Shown here: positions 8,296 to 15,934 of the stretch, piece after piece
Layout of the letters: the number at the start of each line of letters is the position of its first letter
Position numbering within the stretch: the first letter of the stretch is position 1
Source of the DNA: JAIBJN01 sp963830885
GTDB taxonomy: Bacteria; Actinomycetota; Thermoleophilia; Gaiellales; Gaiellaceae
NCBI GenBank assembly: GCA_963830885.1
Contig: CAWHOA010000003.1
Coordinates: 1-64,000, forward strand
DNA: 64,000 bases
Direction of reading: 5' to 3'
Position numbers and translations under genes: made by a program
Notes under the pieces: generated by a model
Seen by the model: the letters and a program-made list of their open reading frames with translations, nothing else
The model's database searches: none
Told to the model about the DNA's origin: nothing

Positions 8296-8328
8296 AAAAA
8301 GCCCCAGGAGCTGACGCGCTCCTGAGGC
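8296..8328 (-). terminator. Intrinsic terminator inside the glnK leader (attenuator candidate)
   Basis: Read on the minus strand, arms 8318-8328 and 8301-8311 form an 11-bp stem (one G-U) with a 6-nt loop, followed by five U (8296-8300). It ends only 24 nt before the glnK ATG, leaving no room for a promoter between. It must therefore be conditional, or glnK would not be transcribed. A weak alternative hairpin (8335-8339 with 8324-8328) would occupy the start of its 5' arm. Confidence 0.7.
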
Positions 8329-8345
8329 CTCGATGCCTCTCCGCG

Positions 8346-8363
8346 GCCGCCTTCCTCGGCGGC
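8346..8363 (-). promoter_or_regulatory. Upstream leader hairpin of glnK
   Basis: Arms 8346-8351 and 8358-8363 (GCCGCC/GGCGGC) form a 6-bp G/C stem with a 6-nt loop, 5' of the terminator in the same leader. Together they make a two-hairpin leader of about 100 nt. The ligand or factor is unknown. Confidence 0.5.
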
Positions 8364-8375
8364 TCGGAACGTCGG

Positions 8376-8405
8376 ACGTTAGCGGTCGCGCCGGACGCGC
8401 GTCAA
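8376..8405 (-). promoter_or_regulatory. Promoter of glnK-amt (TTGACG-N18-TAACGT)
   Basis: On the minus strand the -35 TTGACG (8405-8400) overlaps the leuB stop codon, and the -10 TAACGT is at 8381-8376, 18 nt apart. Transcription would start near 8369, giving a leader of about 98 nt that contains both hairpins. Confidence 0.6.
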
Positions 8406-9382
8406 GGCCGGATTCCTGCCAGGACGGCTTCCACGAAGTCGGACGTCGAGGCAGCGCCGCCGAGATCCGGCGTGGGGGCGTCCACGAGCGCGCCGTCCAC
8501 GGCTGCCTCCAGGCGCGCGGCCTCGTCCGGGCGGTCGAGGCCGTGGGCGAGCATGAGCGCGGCCGAGCGGAGCATGGCCGCCGGGTTGGCGATGCCGCGG
8601 CCGGCGATGTCCGGCGCCGAGCCGTGCACCGGCTCGAAGATCCCGGGCCTCCCGTCTCCGAGGCTGGCCGAGGCGGCGAGGCCGAGCCCGCCGGTCTTCC
8701 CCGCGGCGACGTCGGAGAGGATGTCTCCGAACGTGTTCTCGGTGAGGATGACGTCGAAGCGCTCCGGCGCGATCACGAGCTGGAGGCCGCAGTTGTCCAC
8801 CAGCATGTGCTCGAGCTCGACTTCGGCGTACTCGGCGTGCACGCGGACGACGACCTCCCGCCAGAGCCGCGAGGTGTCGAGGACGTTCGCCTTGTCCACC
8901 GAGGTGACGTGCCCGCGCCGCGCCCGGGCGAGCTCGAAGCCGCGGCGGGCGATGCGCTCGACCTGGTCGGGCCGGTACTCCATCGTGTCGAAGACGGTGC
9001 CGTCGTCGCGGACGCCCCGCGCGCCGTAGTAGAGGCCCCCGACCAGCTCGCGGACGACGAGCAGGTCGATGCCGTCGGCCCGCGCCGGCCGCAGGTTTGC
9101 GTAGACGTCGAGCTCACCGCGCAGGCGGATGAGCCCCTGCTCGGGGCGGACGGCCGCGCCGTCGAACTCGGGCGCTCCCACCGCCCCCATCAGGACTGCG
9201 TCGGCCTCCCGGGTCGCTGCCAGCGTCTCCGACGGGAGCGGCTCGCCGGTCGCGTGGATGGCGGCACCGCCGAACAGGTGCTTCTCGAGCTCGAGGTCGG
9301 GCGCGAGCTCCGCGAGCACGCGCGCCGCCGCCGCGGCGACCTCGGGGCCGATCCCGTCGCCGGGGAGGAGCGCGATCCTCAT
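8402..9382 (-). CDS. leuB: 3-isopropylmalate dehydrogenase
   Basis: A 326-aa NAD-dependent beta-decarboxylating dehydrogenase that converts 3-isopropylmalate to 2-oxoisocaproate. All catalytic motifs are present: GDGIGPEV, LRGELDVYANLRPAR, RELVGGLYYGARG (catalytic Tyr), VDKANVLDTSRLWR (catalytic Lys), DNCGLQL and LTENTFGDILSDVAA (metal Asp residues), then FEPVHGSAPDIAGRGIANP. It is the functional LeuB of the window, in contrast to the degenerate paralogue at 17646-18581. Its ATG overlaps the ilvD stop (ATGA). Last gene of the 13-kb amino-acid array. Confidence 0.96.
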   Translation of the reverse strand: MRIALLPGDGIGPEVAAAAARVLAELAPDLELEKHLFGGAAIHATGEPLPSETLAATREADAVLMGAVGAPEFDGAAVRPEQGLIRLRGELDVYANLRPARADGIDLLVVRELVGGLYYGARGVRDDGTVFDTMEYRPDQVERIARRGFELARARRGHVTSVDKANVLDTSRLWREVVVRVHAEYAEVELEHMLVDNCGLQLVIAPERFDVILTENTFGDILSDVAAGKTGGLGLAASASLGDGRPGIFEPVHGSAPDIAGRGIANPAAMLRSAALMLAHGLDRPDEAARLEAAVDGALVDAPTPDLGGAASTSDFVEAVLAGIRP

Positions 9383-11085
9383 TCGCCAGGTCGGGTGACG
9401 GCGCCCTCGGAAGCCGAGGAGACGAGCGCCGCGTACTTGGCGAGGACGCCCTTCGTGTAGCGCGGCTCGGGCGGCGCCCAGTCGGCCAGGCGCGCGCTGA
9501 TCTCGTCGTCGGAGAGCTCGACGCGCAGCTCGCGCGCCTCCACGTCGACGACGACGACGTCCCCGTCCTGCAAGGCGGCCAGCGGACCGCCGCGCGCCGC
9601 CTCGGGCGAGACGTGGCCGACCATGAGGCCGTGCGTCGCGCCGGAGAAGCGGCCGTCCGTGACGAGCGCGACCGCGTCGCCGAGGCCCTCGCCGACGAGC
9701 GCGCCGGTGACGTGCAGCATCTCCCGCATCCCCGGTCCGCCGGACGGGCCCTCGTAGCGGATGACGACGACGTCGCCCTCCTGGATCCCGCCCGCCTCGA
9801 CGGCCGCGAAGCAGGCCTCCTCGGAGTCGAAGACGCGCGCCGGGCCCCGGTGGAGCAGGCGCTCGTGGCCGGCAAGCTTGACCACGCTTCCCTCGGGGGA
9901 GAGGTTGCCGTAGAGGATGCCGAGCCCGCCCGTCGGCTTCAGCGGCGTCTCGATCGGGACGACGACCTCCTGCCCGGGGCGCTCCTCGACCGCCGCGGCG
10001 ATCTCCCCGAGCGAGCGGCCGTCGACGTTGAGGGCGTCGGCGTGCACGAGGTCGCGCTTGACCAGCTCGCGCGCGACGAGCGCGACGCCGCCGGCCTCGT
10101 AGACGTCGGTGGCGACGAAGCGGCCGCCGGGCTTCAGGCTGGCGACGACCGGTGTGCGCGCCGCGATCCGGTCGAAGTCGTCGATCGTGAGCGGGATGCC
10201 GAGCTCGTAGGCGATCGCGAGCAGGTGGAGGACGCCGTTCGTCGAGCCGCCGGTGGCGGCGACGGAGGCGATCGCATTCTCGAGCGCCTCCCGGGTGATC
10301 ACGTGCGAGGGGCGCACGTCGCGGCGGAGCAGGTCCATGACCAGCCGCCCGGCCTGCTCGGCCGCCGCCTGCTTCGCGGGGACGAGCGCGGGAATCCCGT
10401 TGAGGCCGGCCGGGCTGATCCCCAGGAACTCGAGGGCGGTGGACATCGTGTTCGCGGTGAACTGGCCGCCGCAGGCGCCGGCGCCGGGGCAGGCGACGCT
10501 CTCGAGCTCGTGCAGCTCCTCGCCGGTCATCTTCCCGACCGCGTGCGTCCCGATCGCCTCGTAGACGTCCTGGATGGTCACGTCGCGGCCCTGGAAGCGG
10601 CCGGGCGCGATCGAGCCGTTGTAGAGGACGAGGCCCGGCAGGTCGAGGCGCGCGAGCGCCATCACGGCCGCCGGGATCGTCTTGTCGCAGCCGACCAGGC
10701 ACACCAAGCCGTCGAGCAGGTGCCCGCGCGCGACGAGCTCGATCGAGTCCGCGATCACCTCGCGCGAGACGAGGGAGGCCCGCATCCCCTCGGTGCCCAT
10801 GGAGACGCCGTCGGAGACCGAGACGGTGTTGAACTCCATCGGCGTTCCGCCCGCGGCGCGCACGCCGGCCTTGACGTGCTGCGCCAGCTCGCGCTGGTTG
10901 AGGTTGCACGGCATCGTCTCGATCCAGGTCGTGGCGACGCCGATCAGCGGCCGGGCGAGATCGTCGTCGTCGAAGCCGGTCGCCTTCAGCATCGCGCGCG
11001 CTCCCGCGCGGGTGGGGCCGTCGGTGAGCGCGGCGCTCTGCCGCTTCGCGGGGTCCGAGGGGCGGTCGTACGGGTCCGGGCTCAT
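9379..11085 (-). CDS. ilvD: Dihydroxy-acid dehydratase
   Basis: A 568-aa enzyme catalysing the third common step of valine and isoleucine synthesis (dihydroxy acid to 2-keto acid). Three Fe-S cysteines are visible: METMPC-type segment ETMPCNLNQRELA, LVGCDKTIPA and ACPGAGACGGQFTANTM. C-terminal motifs DGRFSGATHGLMVGHVSPEA are also present. Length is normal. Its ATG overlaps the thrB stop and its stop overlaps the leuB start, so it is locked into the operon. Confidence 0.96.
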   Translation of the reverse strand: MSPDPYDRPSDPAKRQSAALTDGPTRAGARAMLKATGFDDDDLARPLIGVATTWIETMPCNLNQRELAQHVKAGVRAAGGTPMEFNTVSVSDGVSMGTEGMRASLVSREVIADSIELVARGHLLDGLVCLVGCDKTIPAAVMALARLDLPGLVLYNGSIAPGRFQGRDVTIQDVYEAIGTHAVGKMTGEELHELESVACPGAGACGGQFTANTMSTALEFLGISPAGLNGIPALVPAKQAAAEQAGRLVMDLLRRDVRPSHVITREALENAIASVAATGGSTNGVLHLLAIAYELGIPLTIDDFDRIAARTPVVASLKPGGRFVATDVYEAGGVALVARELVKRDLVHADALNVDGRSLGEIAAAVEERPGQEVVVPIETPLKPTGGLGILYGNLSPEGSVVKLAGHERLLHRGPARVFDSEEACFAAVEAGGIQEGDVVVIRYEGPSGGPGMREMLHVTGALVGEGLGDAVALVTDGRFSGATHGLMVGHVSPEAARGGPLAALQDGDVVVVDVEARELRVELSDDEISARLADWAPPEPRYTKGVLAKYAALVSSASEGAVTRPGE

Positions 11086-11897
11086 CTGGCGAGCTCAGCT
11101 CCTTTCGCGGAGGTCGAGAGCCAGAGCACCTCGACGTCGGGGAACCGGTTGGAGAGCTCGACCGAGCACTCCTTGGCGTGGTGCGGGTCCGCCCAGACGA
11201 TCACCGTCGGGCCGGAGCCGGAGATGGTGGCGCCGAGAGCGCCGGCGGGCAGGTCGTCCCGAACCTCGCCGAGGAGCGGCGCGTTCTCCGCCCGGTAGGG
11301 CTCGTGCAGACGATCGTTCAGCGCGGCGGCGAACGCCTCCTTCGAGCCCGAGGCGAGCCCGGCGCCGAGGAGCGCCGCGCGCCCGACCGAGAAGACAGCG
11401 TCCCCGAGCGGAATCTCCTCCGGCAGCGAGGCGCGCGCCTCGGCCGTGGCCACGGTCGACTCGGGCACGAGCGCGAGCGGGATGGCGGGGACGGAGTCGG
11501 CAACCCTGTGGATGTTGCCGCCGACGGTCAGGCAGGCCCCGCCGGCGAGCGCGGCGGCGAGGTTGTCCGCGTGGCCTTCGAGCGGCAGGCCTTCCCGCAG
11601 GAGCCACTCGGGATCGGGGTCGCGGTCGGCGACGTGCGCGGCGGCGACGAGCCCGAGGGCGATCACCGCGGCGCTCGACCCGAGGCCGCGCTCCCGCGGG
11701 ATGCGGTCGAACCACTCGAACTTCAGGCCGTCGGCGGGGTCGATCCGCTCGTAGGCGCGGACGCCGAGGTGGGTGCGGTCGGGAGTGCCCCCGTCGGTGA
11801 TGACGACCTCGTTCCAGAGGTCGAGCGCGACGGCGGCGCAGTCGAACCCGGCCCCGAGGTTGGCCGTCGTCGCCGGGGCTCGGACGGTCACGTTCAC
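11082..11897 (-). CDS. thrB: Homoserine kinase
   Basis: A 271-aa GHMP kinase that phosphorylates homoserine for threonine synthesis. Motifs: APATTANLGAGFDCAAVAL at the N-terminus, the ATP loop RGLGSSAAVIALGL near residue 80 and GATISGSGPTVIVWA near the C-terminus. The GTG start overlaps the thrC stop (GTGA), which fixes the start within a much longer open frame. Confidence 0.94.
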   Translation of the reverse strand: MNVTVRAPATTANLGAGFDCAAVALDLWNEVVITDGGTPDRTHLGVRAYERIDPADGLKFEWFDRIPRERGLGSSAAVIALGLVAAAHVADRDPDPEWLLREGLPLEGHADNLAAALAGGACLTVGGNIHRVADSVPAIPLALVPESTVATAEARASLPEEIPLGDAVFSVGRAALLGAGLASGSKEAFAAALNDRLHEPYRAENAPLLGEVRDDLPAGALGATISGSGPTVIVWADPHHAKECSVELSNRFPDVEVLWLSTSAKGAELAR

Positions 11898-12901
11898 GAG
11901 GCGGCTTCCGCGATGGCGTCGGCGTCGGGCGGGACCTGAATCGGCGGGGTGGAGAGGCGCGCGGCCGCTTCCGGGTCCTTGAGGCCATGGCCGGTGACGA
12001 CGCAAACCACACGGGCGCCCGGCTCCGGGCGCTCGCGCGCGACCGCGGCGACTCCGGCGGCCGACGACGGCTCGCAGAAGACGCCCTCGAGCCGTGCCAG
12101 GTCGCGCCAGGCGGCCAGAATCTCCTCGTCGGCGAGCGGGACGACCGCGCCGCCCGATCGCGCGATCGCGGCCTCCGCTTCCACCCGATGGGCAGGCTCG
12201 GCGATGCGGATCGCGGTCGCCATCGTGAAGGCGCGCTCCGTGGCCTCGCCCGCCAGGATCGGCGGCAGGCCGGCCCCGGACTCGTCGAATCCGAGCGCGT
12301 AGGCGCGCGTGTTCCCGCCGCCGCCGTAGGGCAGGGCGAGCACGTCGGGCGCGCCGCCGAGCTCCTCGACGATCTCGAACGCCGCCGTCTTCTGGCCTTC
12401 GAGCCGGTCGGGGTTGAGCGAGTTGACGAGGGCGTGCGAGCCGCGGCGGCCCAGCTCGCGCGCGGCGTCGAGCGCCGCCTCGAACGGGCCCTGCACCTCG
12501 AGCAGCAAGGCGCCGACAGCCTGCGCCTGCGCGATCTTGCCGCGCGCGACCGCCCCGGCCGGCTGGAGGATCACGGCCCCGATCCCGGCCCGGGTCGCGT
12601 AGGTCGCCGCCGAGGCGGCAGTGTTCCCGGTCGACGCGCAGACGACTGCGGCCGCGCCCTCCTCGACCGCCTTCGAGACCGCCACCGTCATGCCGCGGTC
12701 CTTGAAGCTGCCGGTGGGATTCGCGCCCTCCCACTTGAGCCAGAGCTCGATGCCGAGCCGCTCCGAGAGACGCGGGGCGCGGAGGAGGGGGGTGGAGCCC
12801 TCGCCCAGCGACACGACCGGGGTGCCGTCGGTGAAGGGCAGGCGGTCCCGGTAGCGCTCGGCGAGCGGGATCATGCCGCGGACCCTACTGGCCGAAGCCA
12901 T
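11894..12901 (-). CDS. thrC: Threonine synthase
   Basis: A 335-aa PLP enzyme making threonine from O-phosphohomoserine. Motifs: EGSTPLLRAPRL, the PLP lysine in NPTGSFKDRGM (about residue 60), ASTGNTAAS and LPYGGGGNTRA. ATG at 12901 is preferred because AGGA lies 6 nt upstream and the gap to hom is only 8 nt; a second in-frame ATG at 12874 with AGGG upstream is possible. This is the short class of threonine synthase usual in actinobacteria. Confidence 0.93.
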   Translation of the reverse strand: MASASRVRGMIPLAERYRDRLPFTDGTPVVSLGEGSTPLLRAPRLSERLGIELWLKWEGANPTGSFKDRGMTVAVSKAVEEGAAAVVCASTGNTAASAATYATRAGIGAVILQPAGAVARGKIAQAQAVGALLLEVQGPFEAALDAARELGRRGSHALVNSLNPDRLEGQKTAAFEIVEELGGAPDVLALPYGGGGNTRAYALGFDESGAGLPPILAGEATERAFTMATAIRIAEPAHRVEAEAAIARSGGAVVPLADEEILAAWRDLARLEGVFCEPSSAAGVAAVARERPEPGARVVCVVTGHGLKDPEAAARLSTPPIQVPPDADAIAEAAS

Positions 12902-12909
12902 CCTGTTTC

Positions 12910-14211
12910 CTAGGACCAGCCCAGCTCCGCGACGCCGCGGTCGGAGATGACCGGGAGGGCCGACGGCGGGCCGGTCGTCTCGGGCAGCGACTCGATCTCG
13001 CGCAGCGCGCTGCGCAGGTCGCCCTCGGCGCCCTCGTGGGTGACGACGTGCAGCGTCGCCGACCCGTTGTCCTGGTGCTGGATCAGGCGCGCGATGGAGA
13101 CCCGGTGCGCGGCGAGGCGCAGCGCCACCTGGGCGAGGACGCCCGCGACGTCGTCGACGTCGATCCGCAGGTAGTAGGGCGAGCGCATCTCCGCGCCTGG
13201 CAGCCGGTCGAGCTCGCGCCAGCACGCGTCGTTCTGGAGGAACCCGGTGCCGGTCGTGCCGATGACGCTGACCATGTCGGCCACGACGGCCGACGCGGTC
13301 TCCATGCCGCCCGCGCCGGGGCCTTCGAGCGTGATCTCGCGGATGGCGTCGCCCTGGAGCATGACCGCGTTGAAGGCGCCTTCCACCGCGGCCAACGGGT
13401 GATGGCGGTCGACGAGCGCGGGGCCGACGCGGACGTCGAGCTTGCCGTCGCGAAGCGTTGCCGCGCCGATCAGGCGGACGACCATCTGCATCTCGCGCGC
13501 TGCGCGGACGTGCGCGCTCGTCACCCCTTCGATGCCGTCGTAGGCGACGTCGTCGAGCGTCACGCGCGAGCCGAAGGCGATCGTGGCCAGGATGGCCATC
13601 TTCGCGGCCGCGTCGGCGCCGTTGACGTCCTCGGTCGGGTCGGCCTCCGCATAGCCCAGCGCCTGCGCCTCGGCGAGCGCCTCCGCGTACTCGGCGCCCT
13701 CCTCCATCTTCGTGAGGATGAAGTTGGTGGTGCCGTTGACGATCCCGAGGATGCGGTGGACGTTCGTGACGACGAGCGCCTCGCGCAGGATCTTGATCAC
13801 GGGGATCGCCGCGCAGACGCTCGCCTCGAAGCGGAGCTGGACCCCGGCCTCGGAGGCGGCGGAGAAGAGCTCCGCGCCGCGACGGGCGATCAGCTGCTTG
13901 TTGGCCGAGACGACCGGCTTCCCCGCGCGCAGCAGCTCGAGCACGTGCTCGCCCGTCGGCTCGAGCCCGCCCATGACCTCGGCGACGATCGCGATGGACG
14001 GGTCGTCGCGGATGGCGGCGAAGTCCGTCGTGAGAACGCCGTCGGCGGGCAGGTGCTCGCGCTCCTTCGCCGGGTCGCGGACGAGCGCGTGCGTCACGCG
14101 CAGGCGGTGCCCGGTAGCGCGCTCGATGTCCTCGGCGTTTTCCTGCAGCAGCCGGTCCACGGCCGAGCCGACCGTGCCGTAACCGAGAAGGGCAACGGGG
14201 ACGTCGATCAT
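12910..14211 (-). CDS. hom: Homoserine dehydrogenase with ACT domain
   Basis: A 433-aa enzyme reducing aspartate semialdehyde to homoserine. N-terminal NAD(P) motif LLGYGTVGSAV, the catalytic-domain segment GIVNGTTNFILTKMEEG and ADPTEDVNGADAAAKMAILA, and a C-terminal ACT domain (about 345-433) beginning SPYYLRIDVDDVAGVLAQVA for threonine feedback. A hairpin at 14221-14253 separates it from ilvC, so it may start a sub-operon hom-thrC-thrB-ilvD-leuB. No clear promoter was seen. The hairpin arm carries a GGAGG 13 nt before the ATG, farther than usual. Confidence 0.95.
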   Translation of the reverse strand: MIDVPVALLGYGTVGSAVDRLLQENAEDIERATGHRLRVTHALVRDPAKEREHLPADGVLTTDFAAIRDDPSIAIVAEVMGGLEPTGEHVLELLRAGKPVVSANKQLIARRGAELFSAASEAGVQLRFEASVCAAIPVIKILREALVVTNVHRILGIVNGTTNFILTKMEEGAEYAEALAEAQALGYAEADPTEDVNGADAAAKMAILATIAFGSRVTLDDVAYDGIEGVTSAHVRAAREMQMVVRLIGAATLRDGKLDVRVGPALVDRHHPLAAVEGAFNAVMLQGDAIREITLEGPGAGGMETASAVVADMVSVIGTTGTGFLQNDACWRELDRLPGAEMRSPYYLRIDVDDVAGVLAQVALRLAAHRVSIARLIQHQDNGSATLHVVTHEGAEGDLRSALREIESLPETTGPPSALPVISDRGVAELGWS

Positions 14212-14220
14212 CGGGACATC

Positions 14221-14253
14221 ATCGCCTCCGCAGCCGTCCGCTGCGGAGGCGAT
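14221..14253. terminator. 13-bp perfect hairpin between ilvC and hom
   Basis: Arms 14221-14233 and 14241-14253 are perfect reverse complements with a 7-nt loop in the 48-bp gap. No U-tract follows. It could reduce read-through from ilvC into hom or stabilise the upstream mRNA end. Confidence 0.65.
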
Positions 14254-14259
14254 TCGCGA

Positions 14260-15273
14260 TCAGCTCGGGACACCGGCCTCCGTGCCGAGGAGGCCTTCGC
14301 GGCCCGCCAGCTCGCGGAGCTCGGCGCCGACGGACTCGACCGGGTGGCGGGCGGCCATTCGCCGCAAGGCGGTCATCCGCGGCCGGCCGGCCTCCTCCTC
14401 GGCGATCAGCTCGCGCGCGAAGGAGCCGTTGCGCACGTCCTCGAGCAGCTGCTGCATGTTCGTTCGCACGTGCTCGTCGATGACGAGCTGGCCGCGCGTG
14501 AGGTCGCCGTACTCGGCCACGTCTGAGATGGAGGCGCGCATGTGCCCGAAGCCGCCCTCGTAGATGAGGTCGACGATGAGCTTCAGCTCGTTGATGCACT
14601 CGTAGTAGGCGATCTCGGGTTGGTAGCCCGCGTCCACGAGGATCTCGAAGCCGGCCTGCATGAGCGCGCAGACGCCGCCGCAGAGGACGGCCTGCTCGCC
14701 GAAGAGGTCGCTCTCGGTCTCCTCCGCGAACGTCGTCTCGATCATCCCCATGCGCCCGGAGCCGATCGCCGTGCCGTAGGCGAGCGCCAGGTCGAGCGCG
14801 CTCCCGCTCGCGTCCTGGGCGACCGCGACGAGGCCGGGAACGCCCGCGCCGGCCTCGAACAGCTGCCGGACGCGATGGCCGGGGCCCTTGGGGGCGACCA
14901 TGATCACGTCGTGCCCCGGCTCGGGCTGGATCTGCCCGAAGTGGACGTTGAAGCCGTGAGCGAAGAGGACGGCGGCCTCCGGCTCCAGATTCGGGGCGAC
15001 GTCGCGCTCGTAGACGCCCTTCTGGACGTGGTCGGGGAGGAGGATGGCGACGAGCTGCGCGCCGCGCACGGCCTCGGCGAAGGTCTTGACGGTGAGCCCG
15101 GCGTCCTCGGCGGCCGCCCAGGAGGAGCTCCCCTCCCGCAGCCCGACCTCGACGTCGACACCGGAGTCGCGCAGGTTGAGCGCGTGTGCGTGGCCCTGGC
15201 TGCCGTAGCCGAGGACGGCGACCTTGCCGGAGAGGAGATCGAGGTTGCCCTCGCGATGGACGGTTGCGGCCAT
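14260..15273 (-). CDS. ilvC: Ketol-acid reductoisomerase (class I)
   Basis: A 337-aa class I KARI converting acetolactate or acetohydroxybutyrate to the dihydroxy acid. Motifs: VLGYGSQGHAHALNLRDSG near residue 20, the cofactor loop LREGSSSW, APKGPGHRVR, and the metal-binding helices with DLFGEQAVLCGG and AYYECINELKLIVDL. A Shine-Dalgarno AAAGGA is 6 nt before the ATG. It lies 11 nt after ilvN, the usual ilvBNC order. Confidence 0.96.
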   Translation of the reverse strand: MAATVHREGNLDLLSGKVAVLGYGSQGHAHALNLRDSGVDVEVGLREGSSSWAAAEDAGLTVKTFAEAVRGAQLVAILLPDHVQKGVYERDVAPNLEPEAAVLFAHGFNVHFGQIQPEPGHDVIMVAPKGPGHRVRQLFEAGAGVPGLVAVAQDASGSALDLALAYGTAIGSGRMGMIETTFAEETESDLFGEQAVLCGGVCALMQAGFEILVDAGYQPEIAYYECINELKLIVDLIYEGGFGHMRASISDVAEYGDLTRGQLVIDEHVRTNMQQLLEDVRNGSFARELIAEEEAGRPRMTALRRMAARHPVESVGAELRELAGREGLLGTEAGVPS

Positions 15274-15284
15274 GGGAATCCTTT

Positions 15285-15797
15285 CTATCTGAGGACGTGC
15301 TGGGGGCGGGGACTGCGGTTCGTGGACGCGCGCGCGAGCCCGATCCGCCCCGTGCGGGCGAGCTCGATGAGGCCGTGCGGGCGCAGGAGCTCCTCGAAGG
15401 ACTCGAGCTGCTCGGGCGTTCCGACGACCTCGAAGACCATGGAGTCGGGACCGAGGTCGGCGACGCGCGCGTCGAAGACGTCGGCGAGGGCGATCAGCTC
15501 CGCGCGGCTCGACGGGTCGGCCGAGACCCGGACGAGCGCCAGCTCGCGCTCCACCGACTCACCGGGCTGGAGCGTCGACACGCGGAGGACGTTCACGAGC
15601 TTGTGCATCTGCTTCTCGATCTGCTCGAGCAGGTGCGCCGGGCAGTCGACGGTGAGCACGATGCGCGACACGTCGTGGCGCTCGGTCGGCCCGACGGCGA
15701 GGCTCTCGATGTTGAAGCCGCGCCGCGCGAACATGTTCGAGACGCGCGCGAGCGCGCCCGGCCGGTTCTCGACGAGGACGGAGACGGTATGGCTCAC
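15285..15797 (-). CDS. ilvN: Acetolactate synthase, small regulatory subunit
   Basis: A 170-aa protein with an N-terminal ACT domain (HTVSVLVENRPGALARVSNMFARRGFNIESLAVGPTE) and the C-terminal ALS domain. It binds valine and tunes IlvB. The GTG start lies in the 3' arm of a perfect 12-bp hairpin (15793-15819) and overlaps the stop of a 46-codon ORF that bridges from ilvB. Translation therefore probably depends on ribosomes arriving from upstream. Confidence 0.94.
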   Translation of the reverse strand: MSHTVSVLVENRPGALARVSNMFARRGFNIESLAVGPTERHDVSRIVLTVDCPAHLLEQIEKQMHKLVNVLRVSTLQPGESVERELALVRVSADPSSRAELIALADVFDARVADLGPDSMVFEVVGTPEQLESFEELLRPHGLIELARTGRIGLARASTNRSPRPQHVLR

Positions 15798-15819
15798 GAG
15801 CCGGTCTCCGGCTCGTGAG
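15793..15819 (-). promoter_or_regulatory. Hairpin sequestering the ilvN start codon
   Basis: Arms 15793-15804 and 15808-15819 are perfect 12-bp reverse complements with a 3-nt loop. The ilvN GTG (15797-15795) is inside one arm and the GGAG Shine-Dalgarno is at the loop. Ribosomes finishing the bridge ORF would melt it. Confidence 0.65.
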
Positions 15820-15934
15820 GCAGGGGAAGGTGTGTGAGGGAACCGGGAGGTTCCTTCACTGTCTCGAAGAAGGGGGCTCGCGGGGGAAACATGGTTTCCC
15901 CCGCGGGAGCGAGCGGCAGCGAGCGACGGGTCAT
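15794..15934 (-). CDS. 46-codon bridge ORF between ilvB and ilvN
   Basis: The ORF begins with ATG overlapping the ilvB stop (ATGA) and ends with TGA overlapping the ilvN GTG (GTGA), spanning the whole 133-bp gap. The 46-aa product (MTRRSLPLAPAG then a Pro-rich tail ending HEPETGS) has no recognised domain. The gap holds three hairpins: 15793-15819, 15839-15854 and 15876-15910. The simplest reading is a translational relay that delivers ribosomes to ilvN, with the peptide itself possibly irrelevant. It could also be chance read-through frame; the double overlap argues against that but does not exclude it. Confidence 0.5.
   Translation of the reverse strand: MTRRSLPLAPAGETMFPPRAPFFETVKEPPGSLTHLPLPHEPETGS
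15876..15910. repeat. Hairpin within the ilvB-ilvN bridge
   Basis: Arms 15879-15890 and 15894-15905 are 12-bp perfect complements with a 3-nt loop, extended by GCTC/GAGC with a bulge. A shorter 6-bp hairpin sits at 15839-15854. Untranslated, these could act as a terminator between ilvB and ilvN. Confidence 0.55.

Noticed and set aside
8330..8372. glnA-type glutamine riboswitch in the glnK leader
   Set aside because: Only short stretches (CGUUC and CGGAGAGGC) recall the consensus, and the order and spacing do not fit. Reported only as a structured leader.
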